Shown in pieces: positions 1-12,608 of a stretch of 64,000 bases of DNA. Made by a program: the position numbers and the translations under genes. The notes under the pieces were generated by a model, which searched no databases, was not told the DNA's origin, and worked only from the letters and a program-made list of their open reading frames with translations. Source of the stretch: Mermis nigrescens (taxonomy: Eukaryota; Nematoda; Enoplea; Mermithida; Mermithidae); assembly GCA_036768485.1 (NCBI GenBank), contig JAVLUZ010000412.1, forward strand, positions 372,001 through 436,000, given 5' to 3'. Every line of letters starts with the position of its first letter. Position 1 is the first letter of the stretch.

Positions 1-234
1 CTGCTGGCTGGAGAAGACCGCCGACGGATTTCTTTCTAGATGTGTTAGAAAGCGGTCCCAATCGGACCAACTTGGCCCTGCGCCAGAAATCGCCAATCAG
101 CCTAGGGTCTACGTTTTATCTTTTTTTCTGTTTTTTTGTCTTATTGATCGATTTCTATAATTTTGGTAAAAAACTCGTAAAACTGCATACTTTCAGCAAA
201 ATATAAAAATTTTACAAAAATATTTCGCAACATT
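1..234. other. left edge, no feature seen
   Basis: Unique-looking AT-rich sequence, with a GC-richer first 100 bases. I see no open frame, RNA gene or repeat until the minisatellite begins. Confidence 0.4.
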
Positions 235-1325
235 ACAAAGATATTTCACACCTTGACAAAAATATTTCACAACTTGACAAAAAATTTTCACAACTTGACA
301 AAAAATTTCACAATATGACAAAAGTACTATGCTTAAGCACGTAAAAATATTTCACAACTTGACAAGAAATATTTCACAACTTGACAAAAAATTTACACAA
401 CTTGACAAAAATATTTCACAACTTGACAAAAAATTTTCACAACTTGACAAAAAATTTTCACAACTTGACAAAAAAATTTCACAATATGACAAAAGTACTA
501 TGCTTAAGCACGTAAAAATATTTCACAATTTGACAAGAAATTTTCACAACTTGACAAAAAATTTTCACAACTTGACAAAAAATTTCCACAACTTGACAAA
601 AAATTTTCACAACGTGACAAAAAATTTTCACAACTTGACAAAAAAATTTCACAACTTGACAAAAAATTTTCACAACTTGACAAAAAATTTTCACAATTTG
701 ACAAAAAATTTCCACAACTTGACAAAAAATTTCCACAACTTGACAAAAAATTTTCACAACGTGACAAAAAATTTTCACAACTTGACAAAAAATTTCACAA
801 TATGACTAAAGTACTATGCTTAAGCACGTAAAAATATTTCACAATTTGACAAGAAATTTTCACAACTTGACAAAAAATTTTCTACAACTTGACAAGAAAT
901 TTTCACAACTTGACAAAAAATTTTCACAACGTGACAAAAAATTTTCACAACTTGACAAAAAAATTTCACAATTTGACAAAAAATTTCCACAACTTGACAA
1001 AAATTTCCACAACGTGACAAAAATATTTCACAACTTGACAAAAAATTTCCACAACGTGACAAAAATGTTTCACAACTTGACAAAAGTACTATGCTTAAGC
1101 ACGTAAAAATATTTTACAACTTGACAAAAAATTTTCACAACTTGACAAAAAATTTTCACAACTTGACAAAAAATTTTCACAACTTGACAAAACATTTTCA
1201 CAACTTGACAAAAATATTTCACAACTTGACAAAAATATTTCACAACTTGACAAAAAATTTTCACAACTTGACAAAAAAATTCCACAACGTGACAAAAATA
1301 TTTCGCAACGTGACAAAAATATCAA
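235..1325. repeat. 21-bp minisatellite with higher-order structure
   Basis: About fifty degenerate copies of a ~21-bp unit (ttcacaacttgacaaaaaat) stand head to tail. Because 21 is divisible by 3 and the unit lacks stops in several frames, long false open frames appear on both strands (NFHNLTK-type heptads on +, SSCENFL-type on -). A second-level marker, agtactatgcttaagcacg, recurs near 323, 494, 809 and 1085 and divides the array into blocks. Nothing suggests it is translated. Confidence 0.95.
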
Positions 1326-1330
1326 TAATT

Positions 1331-1875
1331 GTTTTTTAAACGGCAAAGTTCTCTGTAGTATGCAGGCCCATGCAAATGAGTGGAGACGAGACGAACACCT
1401 ATGGGAGGGGACCTAAATGGAAAAGTTCCTGGGAATTGATAAAAATTAAAATTTTTTGCTGCAATGACTGTCAATTTATGCCTATTTTTGAGATTGAAGG
1501 CTGACCCCTAAAGCCGCCCTGCTATGCATCTACGGATGAGATGCTCAAAATGATTAAAAACACTTGAAATTACTGCGAATTTTTTTTGTTATTTTCGCGA
1601 CGATTTGTCATATCGTATTTCTCTTATGTGAAACAAATCACATTTGCAGCATATTCGATATATTCGCTGATCTATATGGCTGCCTCGTTCATTTTTACTG
1701 TAATTTTTAGCAAAATTAGTTGTACATCATTCGTGACTAGTTGTGTATGTGCTTTCTTCGAACAGTAAATAATACATACAAGACATGCACGAGGGGGCAT
1801 CTCAGCAAGGAAAATTTCTAGATAAAATAGGGCGAAAATCGGAAAAATGCTTGACCAGATACATTATTTTTATGC
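1331..1875. other. intergenic, no feature seen
   Basis: No supported gene. The 60-codon frame at 1586-1768 has no recognisable motif, splice context or codon pattern and is left out. Confidence 0.4.
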
Positions 1876-2018
1876 AGGCACGTAGATCTGGGGGAGTGGG
1901 GTGACCCCTAAAATTCAGAAAAATCTGACTTTTTAAACGTTATTTTGTGCTATTTTTGGGCATAGTCCTCCCAAATCAGTGCTGGTCCCCCAAAATTGGA
2001 CGGCCAGCCACGTGCCTG
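1876..2018. repeat. short inverted-repeat element, CAGGCACGTAG family
   Basis: Starts caggcacgtagatctgg and ends gccacgtgcctg, so the ends are inverted repeats around ~140 bp. A second copy lies at 35710-35888. It has no coding capacity and looks like a MITE. Confidence 0.7.
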
Positions 2019-4011
2019 TTTTATGCCATTTTAGCATTTTTTGGCACACCAACCTGATCGACCATGCAACCTGAGGAACAACACTGCAAGATAGACCATG
2101 CTATAACAGGCGGCGCGGTGGGAGCCCCTCCCCTTACACACCCCTCCTTTCCCGTCCAAATGTTCTATATTCTTTAACGTTGCACCCTCAGCTTACCTCA
2201 GGGTGCAGATTTTTACGTCATCGCCTATGTTATAACACAGCCTATCCTACAGCGTTGCCCCCAGGCTGACGGCCATTACTACTATGCATACATTGAAAGG
2301 ATGCCTATCTTTGATTTTGTCACAGCTTTTCTTGTTTATGAGTTATCAGCCATCAATGGACATCCGAAACTTTCATGAAAATCTTGTGCCGAGTCCCTTC
2401 AAATTGTTGATTTTGGGCTAAAATGAGCATTATTTTTCCCAAGCTAAGCATTCTCAAGATAGAAATTCTAGAGCCTACTCAGGACGTCTAAAGGAATTCC
2501 TATTTGCATGTGTCGAGCTTAAACACGCACACGAAACATAGCATGATATATCTATCTTTCTACAAAAAGAAATTATAATGCTTATTATAATAAGTCGATT
2601 CATGCTTAAAGTTCGATAATTCAGTAAACAAATGATAACTCAAAATCGAAAAGTTAATGGATGCCCGTTTTTCCACTGTTTTTCTTTGCATGATGAAGAC
2701 GCGCTTTTGCTTAATTATTACGTGACAGATTAACATTGAAAACTGTTTATCCCTAAAACACGAAGGCATACATTGTTTTAATTCAGCTTTTATTTCAACC
2801 TGATAAATAAAACTGATAGTGAATTAATCAAAGTTCAATAGCAAAATAATATTTGAATCATCAAAGTGGAATAATGTGAGCTAAACAAGTTGGTACAACA
2901 ACAATCGTGAAGAGACATATGTACATGCTTGCTGATGAGAGGGCGGGCCGCGTGAAAAATTAGTTCTAAATTGGTTCTAATAAATTATGTTTCAAAAAAC
3001 AAAAGTATGACTTAAGTCAATATCGGCAGGGTGGGCTGCTTTAAACTCAAATCGCTAGTGAATAAATAACTCATGCATATTTCAATGAAAATGACTCAAC
3101 CCAGACCATAATGTAAACGAGCTTTAGGACCATCCAAATCTAATCTTATCTCTACGAAGCTCCTTTTGCCCTATGCGGGGTTGTTTAAAAAAGTTAGAGG
3201 CAAACGGGCATTTATACTAAAGAAAACTTAAGTAGGTACCTACGAAAATCAGTGGCGGATCCACGATTTTCTGACAAGGGGCGGAACCCTAAATTTTTTT
3301 AGTAGTGTCGAAAATTGCTAAAAAAACATTCATTATGCTAAACGTATCGGTTTTTCCGTCTTTTGTTGCACAGAATTATTTGCGATCCGAAGAAAGTTCG
3401 AAAGTTTTGAAAGTTTTTCACGAAAGACGCGCAAAATTAGTGCCAAAATGGTCACAGAACATTGAAAATACTGGAGAAATCATAGCAAGAACTGAAAAAT
3501 CCTTGTTCTGTACGTAAACTACTCTGCTGACGGAGAAATAAAGGTGTTATACTGCCAAAGAAGTCAGTAAATGTCATTAAAGAGTATAACCTGGCGCGAA
3601 GCGCCGGAATAATTTGAAATATCGTGATAAAAAATGGCTACAACTGTCCAAAAAGACACATTATTCTCTACTGCGTGGGACCGTCAGTGGCGGATCCAGG
3701 ATTTTCCTAAGAGAGGAGGGGGCGGTACCCCTAAGGGGGGGGGGCGGAACCCTGACTTGGGCGGAAAAATTAGCCGTTTTAACCGGAAAATCGCTGAAAA
3801 ATCGCTCAAAAATCCTTAATTTGGCGCACTATTTTGGGCCAACGGGGTAAGGCGGCCGCCCCCGCCCCCATTAAATCCGCCCCTGGGGACCGTACCCCTC
3901 TAAATCCGCGCTTGATGAAAATAACAGAATCAATCAATTTTAATTAAAAGATATTCGTTGTTTGCAACATCCGGATTTATGAAATATAAATGTAAGCATG
4001 CAGTCAATCTC
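2019..4011. other. intergenic with dispersed-repeat pieces
   Basis: No gene is supported. A fragment reading gtggcggatccacgatttt near 3250-3310 belongs to the same family as the fuller copy at 3686-3903. A GGCGC hairpin motif sits at about 3593-3608. Frames at 2560-2769 (-) and 3305-3517 (+) show no motif. Confidence 0.4.
3686..3903. repeat. GGCGGATCC dispersed element
   Basis: Begins gtcagtggcggatccagga and ends in a G/C-rich stretch with aaatccgcccctgggga, forming imperfect inverted ends with runs of G and C inside. The two overlapping open frames across it are repeat artefacts. Confidence 0.55.
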
Positions 4012-4014
4012 ATC

Positions 4015-4634
4015 TTAATTCACTAGATCATCGTCTTCTTCGACATTGTTGTTCAACCAGTAAGGCCAAGAAAAGTAGACAGAAGCCCAAACAATGAAAG
4101 CAGTTACGAGGACAAGCAATCCATAAATCACGCAATAGTAATCTTTATTATACGAAGTATGTCCACAAGGCATTGTTTTTAAATTCAAACTTTTTGACGA
4201 CGTAAGAGTCGATGATAAATGTTGATTTTCCCGCTTGATCTCAAATTTGTCTTGCAAACTTCCTGCACCTTCGCAAAATGACGATTCTTCGATATCACCC
4301 TTTATGATTTGACATGTGCGCGTGTTGCGCAAGTCTTCACAACTCACATTCTTATCATGATTCCCAATAACTAATATAAGTTTGGAATCAGACCTCTGAT
4401 CATGCATAACTTGGCTTTTGTTCGATTCTGGCGAAATATTAGCTTTCACTTGAAAACTTGCTTTTCCGTTTGGCGTAGGTATACTGCAATGGGGCGAATC
4501 GTCGTCGAAGCGTGCATTAGCGCCACTTAAAATGCTACTCACCACCGAATCCTCTTGACTTATTGAACTTCTTTTTTTCCAGTGTGAATTCATATTTGAC
4601 ATTGATCTTTCAATCGTTGATAGCCTGAGATTTT
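4015..4634 (-). CDS. terminal exon of an unknown single-span membrane protein
   Basis: An open frame of 195 codons from ATG 4602 to the stop at 4015, the longest non-repeat frame in the left third of the window. The N-terminal ~150 residues are Ser/Asn/Asp-rich and look disordered. One hydrophobic helix follows near residues 155-178 (CVIYGLLVLVTAFIVWASVY), then a short tail ending in an acidic EEDDD cluster, consistent with a tail-anchored or type II membrane protein. The frame stays open upstream of the ATG to a good splice acceptor (ttttcag, exon edge 4634), so this is probably the last exon of a gene continuing to the right on the - strand. I do not recognise the family and saw no upstream exons. 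Confidence 0.5.
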
Positions 4635-4639
4635 CTGAA

Positions 4640-7484
4640 AAGGATCAACTTTAGAAATAGTCAAGGCGTAATTAGCAGAGACATAGCGATGGGGGATAGA
4701 GGGGACTAGTCCTCCAAAAATTTTGGAGGTATGAGTAGTTTTTTCAAGTATCCCCATAGGTAAAAATTGAAAATTCGTAAAGCTTACTTATGTGAAAGAC
4801 CGCTGGGATAGATTTTAGCGCACAAGCCCGAAATGCAACATATCTTGTTTAATATAATTGAAATCAAGCTGCATTTTTTCAATTTTTTCCTACTCCAATT
4901 TGTTGATCTTGCTGAGAGAAGCTCAAATACACCATTATTTTTGCCTGTAGTTGTTGAAAAATCTAACTTCAAAATTTTTGTCCCCCCCTCATAAATTCAG
5001 AAGGCCAGCTATTCTATTGGTACTTAGTGTTTAGTGTTCGGGAAGTATGTATATTCATTTAAGAGAATCCAGTATTTATGCGCAAAATAGAGTTTTGATT
5101 ATTTCGTAATGTTATTTCAGTTTGCAATATTTCTGTTGCATTTTTTTCTTTTTTCATTTTTTTCCAGAATTTTTCATAAAATGTCTAGGAAATTTTGCCT
5201 AAAAAAATGCTTTTACTGCAAAAATCCGACGCGAAGCGCCTGGAATATTCATACAATTTTTATTCAAGAATGGCTATTGATAAATAAAATCAACGTTATT
5301 GTATTAATGCATTTTAAAGACTTAAAGCCAATATAGCATTCGGTCTGCGAGACGCCACATTTCAGAATTCTAATACTGAAAATCATATGTATTATGCAAG
5401 GTAAAATCAGAATGATTTCGCGCTAGAAATATAATACGAACCATAGACACTTTGACGTGCGCAAAAATTATTTCTGACATAAAATTAAAGGCTTATAGGT
5501 GTCAATGCAGTAAATAAGTATTATCCGGCGCGGTCTTCCGGAAAAATCTAGAAAATTACGCTATATTAATCGAAAATCATTTTAAAAATATATTTTTCCG
5601 TCTATGTTTCGATCTTCATGGAACAAGAAATTCGTGAACAGCAAATCGTAAAAAGCGGACGAATTTAACAATCTCACCCAAATACGGATTTATTTTAAAA
5701 ATAAACAAAGATTAGTACATAATTGAGTAATTTTGAGTATAATTTTGAGTACAATATTATAATTTGATTAAGACAACTTAAACCTTAGCAAAAGAATACA
5801 CATGTTACAAATGCGACTATTTCAACTACAGATAAACTTATGCTATAATTCTGGGATGAGACTAAAAGATACTGGCATCGGGTGATTAAAAATACTGATT
5901 GAAAATGTTAAATATAGACCAATAAATAATGCCTTTATTTCATCAAATAAATTCCACGGGGTATGAATGAGCAACAATATGCAAGTAAAACTAATCTGAA
6001 AAAACGTTTCACTACAAAAATTTCATACCATCTGGAACGTGGATGATAAAATTAGGATTGTCGCAATAACGTCCGGTTAACGAAGATTTTTGCGCAGCAT
6101 CAGTTTTGCCAATTACTTCCATTGAGCACAACACGAAGTCAGTAATTCATAGGAAGATCAGAGTAATATGACAAAAGCTTTTTTGCTAAGATAATATCAT
6201 CGAAAGTTTCTAAATAAAGCGAAAGCGAAGGTAGCAGAGCAAAATAAGAAATTTTATCTTTTAAGAATGAATTTTGATTATTCTTTAGTCTGTTTCACGA
6301 GACTTTGTACATGGATCACAACTCTTGAGTTGACGTACCTACTTTGATTGCAAAAGCGCTTTGAAGTGAAGCAGCAATCACGATACGGTGCATAGCAATT
6401 GATAAGCATATAGAGTTTAACTATGCAAAATTTTACTACAGTAATCTGCCTAGAAACCACTTTTGTAGCTGCTCGCTAGATCGCTGAAAACTGATCTTCA
6501 TGCTCAAGCTTTCATGAAATAGACTGTAGATTAAAAGAATAAAAATAATTGTATATAAATAAGAAGCTGGTACAGTGAGTAATTCTGATTGATACTTTTT
6601 CATGCGAGGTGAGTAGCTTGTTTTTCTCAAAAAATGATTTAATGGATGATTAAAAATATTTTAAGTAATTAAAACGATCTAATAATCTTTTAAGCATTGC
6701 TTATTGACAACAATAGCTGATTCATAACATTTCTGAGGAATTATATCCGCATGTATTTTTTAATAGTATGAATCGTTCCATCCATCATTTGGCGTTGTTT
6801 GAATGCTAGCGCACCAAAAACTCTGGAAACTGAATTTTTCACCCACAATCATTCTAGTTAAAGTCTTAACTCAATAAGAATTCCCTTGATAAAATAATAA
6901 AGCTATCGGATAACGGTACCAACACCTTAGCATGTTACTATCGAGGATAGTGGACTGGTTTTAAAAATGATTTTTATTAAGGATTGAATTCGTAAACACA
7001 TGGGCATTTGAATTAAAATATTTTGCATCGCGATCCTAACATGAGCAAAAATTAAGCCTGATGCGAGATATTTTAGGGATATTTTAAGTTGCAAGAAAAT
7101 AGCGCGCTATGCACAACGTTGACTGGCATTTCATACGGTGGAAAACTTAATTTACGCAAACAGGACAAATTGGTCAAGCCGCACGAATAAGAAAAGACGG
7201 TAAATAATCATAAAGTTAAAAGTCACTATGGTGAGTATAATGAGAATTCTAAAGTGCTATTATTGGAAAATAAAAAAAACTTCGTGTACTCTCCAGGCAC
7301 TTTCGTGGACATGTTGAAGAAAAAAAGGTAAATAATGAAAACACGAATTGCACAGACTGCAACACTCTGAAATGTGCTCTGAAATGAACAGTTAGAAAGA
7401 AAGCTAACAAAGTATGCCGACAATTTAGACCAGGCTTAATCCTTCGAAAAACACTATCATTCATTATCCACTAATCATCATAGG
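4640..7484. other. intergenic, no supported gene
   Basis: AT-rich and repeat-poor. Around 4685-5000 a degenerate repeat resembles the CAGGCACGTAG family, and a GCGC hairpin lies near 5232. A 64-codon frame at 6436-6630 (-) contains a hydrophobic stretch but has no other support. A lone MITE-like end (tagtctgtttcacgagac) occurs at 6288. Confidence 0.4.
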
Positions 7485-8374
7485 TAGCGCGTTAGCGCAT
7501 ACCTATAACTTGGACCCCCTAAAAAGTGACAATTCCCGTACAGCTTTAACGAGACACTTCTGTATTGTGCGGTTTTTTTGAAGATAGATAATAAAAAAAT
7601 TCATCGCCGGTGTTTTTTTGTCTTTTTAAATGGGTACCCGGTGTGTAAAGAGCGTGTGAAGTTTTACTGTAACGTTATAACATTTTTTTAAATTTTGATC
7701 GGTTACCAAACTTTCATAACTCAATTTTGCAATCTGTTTAATCTGGTGTTTTTTAAATGTAGACAATTGACTAAGCTCAAAACCACCATTTTTTTCTTAA
7801 GTGACATACGGAGTTAGATCTAGGGGTTCAAACTTTACACTCTAGTGGATGGTGTAAAAAACAGATTTTGGCTCAGATTTCTCCGCTTATAAGTCGGGAT
7901 AAATTGAATGAAATAAAATTGTTAATGTGTATAGTTTGAACTAAAAATTTATTTTGCTCCCAGGGCGTTGCAGAGCGTACATTTTCTTTAAAAATGTTCC
8001 GTAAGGTCAGGATTACAAATCTGACTGTATGTTTTCTTAACATGCAGTAGTTGTGTAAAGTTTACACTGAAAATTAAAATTAGTTCCATAGAGTTGCAGA
8101 AGCTTAATTTTTCTCAAAATATTCCATGTAACGTCAGGTTTACGAATCTGAGTGTAAGTGTTCTTTACACACAGTAGTTGCGTAAAATTTATGCTGAAAA
8201 CATTTGATTTGTTCAAATAAGGTAAGGTTGTCTTGTTTAAAAAAGATAATGCTGATGTTCAGGACAATATTGTTTTCCGCGTTATTGGACTGCTATCATT
8301 ATTGTGGCATGTTACCGTATGTGTTTACTGACTGAGTTACTCAAAACATGCTTATTAAAAAGTAGGGTACTGTA
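7485..8374. repeat. TGTAAAGTTTACA-type repeat block, copy 1
   Basis: Opens with a hairpin (aggtagcgcgttagcgcatacct) and contains repeated gtgtaaagtttacactg-like segments and phrases such as gattacgaatctgac. The same phrases recur at 13690-16090, 27660-28370, 34180-35110, 51860-52625 and 53900-55618. Its last ~130 bp (8250-8374) match 55495-55620 closely, so this block plus the adjacent foldback element form one composite present twice. Confidence 0.6.
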
Positions 8375-9208
8375 CTTGTAAGGAAAAATGCTCCGATAGG
8401 ACAACAAAGACTAATATACTTGGGATTACGGATTATTAAGGATGTAAAAGGAGGGTAGGTACTAGGAAAAAACTCCTATGTACATATATGCCTAAAGTCA
8501 CAAAAACTGTTGAAAATCAGACTTTCTCTAACCAACGCCAAAAATCGAAGTATATTCTGCGGCCTCTGAAAAATATAACCTTCTTAAAATAATTTTCAAT
8601 GCTTCACACAAGACTGTATAAACATAATCTAAAATGTATACATTTTGTAAATTGCTTGCAAGTTGCAACGCTGACTTGCTTCATATTGTGACTGATAGAA
8701 AACTAACTGCAATTGTATATAAAGGTTTTTTATTTTGTTATCAGGAGCATTATAGCAAGCAAACCTGGCGTAAATTGTTTAGTGCACACAATCGTTGCGG
8801 GCATGCAAGACTTCTTACTTGTAGTCTGTTTCACGTAAACTTACGCGTTTCCTACTGCTTTAAACCAACAACTTCTTTGATTGTCTTGAAAGCTTGATGT
8901 TTTCTATTTCATTCAATTGGATTGCAAAGTCGCTCCTAGTTTACTCAATTTCCCATAGCTACTGCATAGCTAATAAATATGCTGCTTTTTCAATCGTTTT
9001 TGGTTGAATAGCTTATTTCAATCTGCAAGCAACAAAATATACTTCGATTTTTTGCGTTGGATAGAGTAAATCTGATTTTTAACAGTTCTTGTGACTTTAG
9101 GCATATACATAGGAGCTTATTCTTAGTCCTCTCCTTTTACATCCTTAATAATTCATAATCCCAAGTATATTCGTCTTTTTTGTTCCATCGGAGCATTTTT
9201 CCTTGCTA
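8375..9208. repeat. long-inverted-repeat foldback element, copy 1
   Basis: Starts aaggaaaaatgctccgat and ends with its inverted counterpart atcggagcatttttcctt. The arms, roughly 190 bp each, contain matching phrases (gtaaaaggaggg, aaaatcgaagtatattctgc and their complements). The interior (8634-8897) is an open frame also found at 55837-56025, but it shows no protein motif. Further copies are at 33398-34162 and 55619-56478. Confidence 0.8.
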
Positions 9209-9295
9209 GTATCATTATATTTGAAACAATTTAAATTTATGCCTGAATATCTTGAAACCGTGGCCTAACTGTGTCCTTGTAAGTCCGCTTTTATA

Positions 9296-10385
9296 GGCAG
9301 ATCAATTCGGGTCGGACGGACGCACAACCACCGCATAATTCACAACCGCCTCATAATACAGAATCACCGCATACTTATTTTACAACCGCCGAAAAGTTCA
9401 TAAATCGCTATACACGTTATATGCTTACAAGTTCTTGGGGGTTGACCCTCCAGAATGACTAATGACCATACGTGGGCATCACCAAAATTCTGGGGGTGCA
9501 AGATTTTTCAAAGGTCAAAAAATGGCCTTAAAAATGGTGGTATGGCGAAAAACACCATTTTTCAACGTTTCTTATCGAGCATTATCCATTGGCATCAAAA
9601 AATTGCGAAAAAAAAACAAAAAAAATTTTCAAAAATTGAATTCTGGGGGTATTTTGTTTTCTTGGGGGTATTTTGTTTTCTTGGGGATATTTTGGTTTCT
9701 CGGGGGTGCATACCCCAAACCCCCCACGCCCAGGTGTGCTAATGACACCCCGAAAGATGGCTACAATCCCTTAGAATTATCAATCCTTTGTAAAACTGTA
9801 AAAAATTCTCCTTTTTAGCTCAGTTTTGGCTTGATAATGCCAAATTTTCGGCGCTTGAATGTACAACTAATAGATAAAGGTCCAAATTCTTAGGGGTTTC
9901 AGGGAAAATTCAACGAAATTTCCTGAGAATGTAATTCGATGGCATTTTCGGGGAACTCAACAGTCTAATTTTTATCCTATGTATGTACACACATAGAACC
10001 GTCACATACTATAGTATGCACATTATTGCTACATCAACACGAAAGGATTTTGCTATGAGGCAAGTTTCTATTATGCATATATAATTCACAAATACGTGAA
10101 TTATATTCCCGAAGAATCAACTTACTAAATCTTGTTCAATTAAACCAGAACCGTGCATAAATTATATGTTTTGCATGTATTTACGCTTAATCTAGGACAC
10201 GTTTCTTGTGTAGTAGTGATTGCGGCGGTAGTGAACTATGCATGCAGCGGTTCTGTATTATGCGGCGGTTGTGAATTATGCGGCTGTTGTGCTTTCCAAT
10301 GCGGCGGTTCTGTACTATGCAGTGGTTGTGAACTATGCAGCGAATGTTAATAATGCAGCGGTTGTGCTATCCCAATCGACCAATT
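9296..10385. repeat. foldback element with GCGGTTGTG-type inverted arms
   Basis: The left arm (about 9296-9400) carries repeated caaccgc / cataattcac units. The right arm (about 10200-10385) carries the inverted units gcggttgtgaattatg several times in tandem. A copy of the ~270-bp GGGGGT dispersed element is nested between the arms. The 65-codon frame in the right arm is a repeat artefact. Confidence 0.65.
9470..9739 (+). repeat. ~270-bp GGGGGT-end dispersed element (+)
   Basis: Starts cgtgggcatcaccaaaattc and ends cacgcccaggtgtg, with internal phrases tttttcaaaggtcaaaaaat and attctgggggtattttg. Other copies: 22626-22862 (+), 25474-25733 (-) and 30918-31157 (-). Short inverted ends and lack of coding capacity make it MITE-like. 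Confidence 0.8.
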
Positions 10386-11302
10386 CTATGATGAAACCAA
10401 ACAATTCAATTTGAATATAACGTTTTATCTGACAGAACTAAAAGTTTTGTGTATTTATATTCATTAACATGATCTTAGCTAAAATTCGTTCCATTTTTTA
10501 GATAGTGCAACAATTGTTCTTTCCGACGCAAAACATAAAAAAGTAGGTATATTTAAAAGCATCAAATTAAGTACATATAAGAGATATCAAACATTTAATA
10601 TGTCATTTATGCAATCTCGCAGAAAATAAAGAAAATATCATCGATCAATGATCAGTTATGAATATTTTAAGTGCGACTCTTCCAAAAAATGGAAATTATA
10701 TTAAAACTAAAGAAGGGAATTTCGGTAAATGCTTCATTTCAAATGTTTTCCTGGAGAAATTGAATCTAATTGCATATTTCATACTGACACGGGACATATA
10801 ATTGAAAGGTTCTTGAGTCATGCACCATCTTTAGTAACATCTGTTTCATTCGATTTAAAAATTTTCCGACAATGTTTTGAGGGTCTCAGTAAGTCTACTT
10901 CAGTTGATTCACTAAGAAATACGAGTAAAAGCTGCGGCATTTTGAAAAGGAAGAAAGGGATTCGGTTTGTCCTTTTTCTAGTAGTTTGTGGGTTCTAAAA
11001 TTGTACAAATGAAATCAATGATTTCGGTAAAGCTTCAAATTGACGACTTTGAATATAAAATAGATAATAAAGTCTGTAAAAGCTCTCCTTCACATAATAT
11101 TGCAGTTTTTCACAATACGCTAACAGCTTACAATAATTACGGATCAAATCAATTTAAAATTTAGAAACTACTAATTTACGACAATTCAGAATTATTGCAT
11201 GAAAATACGAAACAGATTGCGGGTCGTATTCACCTTGGGGAGGGAAGCTCCGTTTGACCGCTCCAGCAGCTTCAGTTGAATTTCGGTTCTATGCATGATA
11301 AT
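10386..11302. other. intergenic with one unsupported frame
   Basis: An 89-codon frame at 10729-10998 (+) contains a possible donor (ggtctcagtaagt) but no recognisable motif. It could be an exon or chance. Nothing else is seen. Confidence 0.3.
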
Positions 11303-11471
11303 TATAGTCTGTTTCACATAACTTCGCGCATAAATTCTAAGAATTTTCATCGACAGTGAGCCGAGGGTTACGATAATTATATATCAGATCAATGCTACAA
11401 TCGCAATCTGTCAGCTTATTGTCGGAGATAGTTTTAAAATTTATGACCGAACTTGTGTGAAACAGACTATA
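11303..11471. repeat. TATAGTCTGTTTCAC MITE, copy 1
   Basis: Ends tatagtctgtttcacata and gtgaaacagactata are inverted repeats with TA at both outer edges. The ~170-bp interior is itself nearly palindromic (catcgacagtgagcc, attgcgattatagca types). Copies: 18720-18888, 22443-22610, 25140-25307 and 49747-49916. The TA edges point to a Tc1/mariner-type non-autonomous element. A second right-hand end (gtgaaacagactata) follows at 11693. Confidence 0.85.
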
Positions 11472-11948
11472 ATAGAAATTTCGTTGCGTCAAAAATTTTC
11501 CAAGAACACAACATGCTGTTTTGAGCATTTTTATGGAAACATGATATTTTTGTTTCAATTTTTCAAAATTCTATATCTTCTACTTGTTTTGTAGATGGAA
11601 GTTACTTTTTTCTCAATCATCCACGGTTTCGAGAAACATCGGTAACGTCCCAACAGTTCCAGTGGAAACCCCAGAAGTGTGAAACAGACTATATGTTAAA
11701 TTAAAATTTTTAAAATTGTTTAACACTCAGGAAGTTGCGACAGGCAAAGCATTAGTAAAATTGTCTTTTGTTTAATACTACTGCATAAAAACAATTCAAT
11801 CCGTCACTTATGATCATTCTGCATTAATATAATTTTTGCTTATAAATTGATAAAATTAAAAGACCGAATAAGCAAGTCTATTTGATCTATAAATAATTCT
11901 TATTCGCCCAGCTGAGCCATTAATCAAAACATTCCTTCTCCGATTTTA

Positions 11949-12171
11949 ATGGCAGTCAAGATGGTAAGCCAACGACGACGTATAGCTCAAACTAACGCAC
12001 TGAAAAACAAGACTTGTTGAGGGGAAAAATCAACGTAAGCAGTGTCACCAAAAAATCGAAACGAAGAACTCTTTGAGAAGAAAGTATGCTGATGAGCGTT
12101 ACAACAGAGAAAATATACCACTTGCCCGTAAGTTATCATTTGGTGTTATCACCGATATTGAGGAAGAATAA
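11949..12171 (+). pseudogene. possible small basic protein with one frameshift
   Basis: ATG at 11949 opens a basic reading frame (MVSQRRRIAQTNALK within it) that stops at a TGA near 12019. In the next frame the sequence continues with consistent, Arg/Lys-rich, coding-like composition (LRRKYADERYNRENIPLARK) to a TAA at 12169-12171. A single-base change in the A run near 12005 would account for the break. I do not recognise it. The basic character suggests nucleic-acid binding, but this is inference, and chance cannot be ruled out for so short a frame. Confidence 0.25.
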
Positions 12172-12608
12172 AAACAATTGTTACTTCAAGCATTGAATAG
12201 TCAATATAACAATTAGAAGAGTCGCTTTGCAATTTTTCAATAAATATATAAACCAGTTCTTGTTTACGCCTAATATAATAGTTATTCTTATGTAAGCACG
12301 GATCATATATACCTTGGGGTGTTGGGATTTGTGAGTGACCCCAGAATGACTACTAACCTAAAGCAAAATGGCTGTCTTTCCAGAATTGTGATTTTCCGGA
12401 AGAACTCGTAGAAAATACGAATTTCAAGCGTTTTCAGATAAATATTGAGTTAAAAATGTCAAATATTCAGCGCTTCGTGCCAACAGGTTTTGTAAATAAT
12501 TTTATTCAATTCACTAAAATTATGCCATTTTTTTAAATCTTTTTCGAGGCTGGCTGATCCCAAATTTTATCATTCGTAACTTAGATTAGGTATGGACACA
12601 ACTTACAT
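12172..12608. other. intergenic, no feature seen
   Basis: AT-rich sequence with no supported gene, repeat or RNA. Confidence 0.4.

Noticed and set aside
235..1325. CRISPR-like array
   Set aside because: Units are contiguous with no unique spacers; eukaryotic minisatellite.
329..1346. Long open frames (up to 158 codons) in both strands
   Set aside because: They follow a 21-bp tandem repeat whose unit lacks stops; products are pure heptad repeats in several frames at once.
6436..6630. 64-codon frame with a hydrophobic segment as a small secreted protein
   Set aside because: No splice or homology support in AT-rich DNA where such frames arise by chance.
8634..8897. 87-codon frame also found at 55837-56025
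   Set aside because: Similarity comes from the foldback element copies; the shared part is short, with different ends and no domain.
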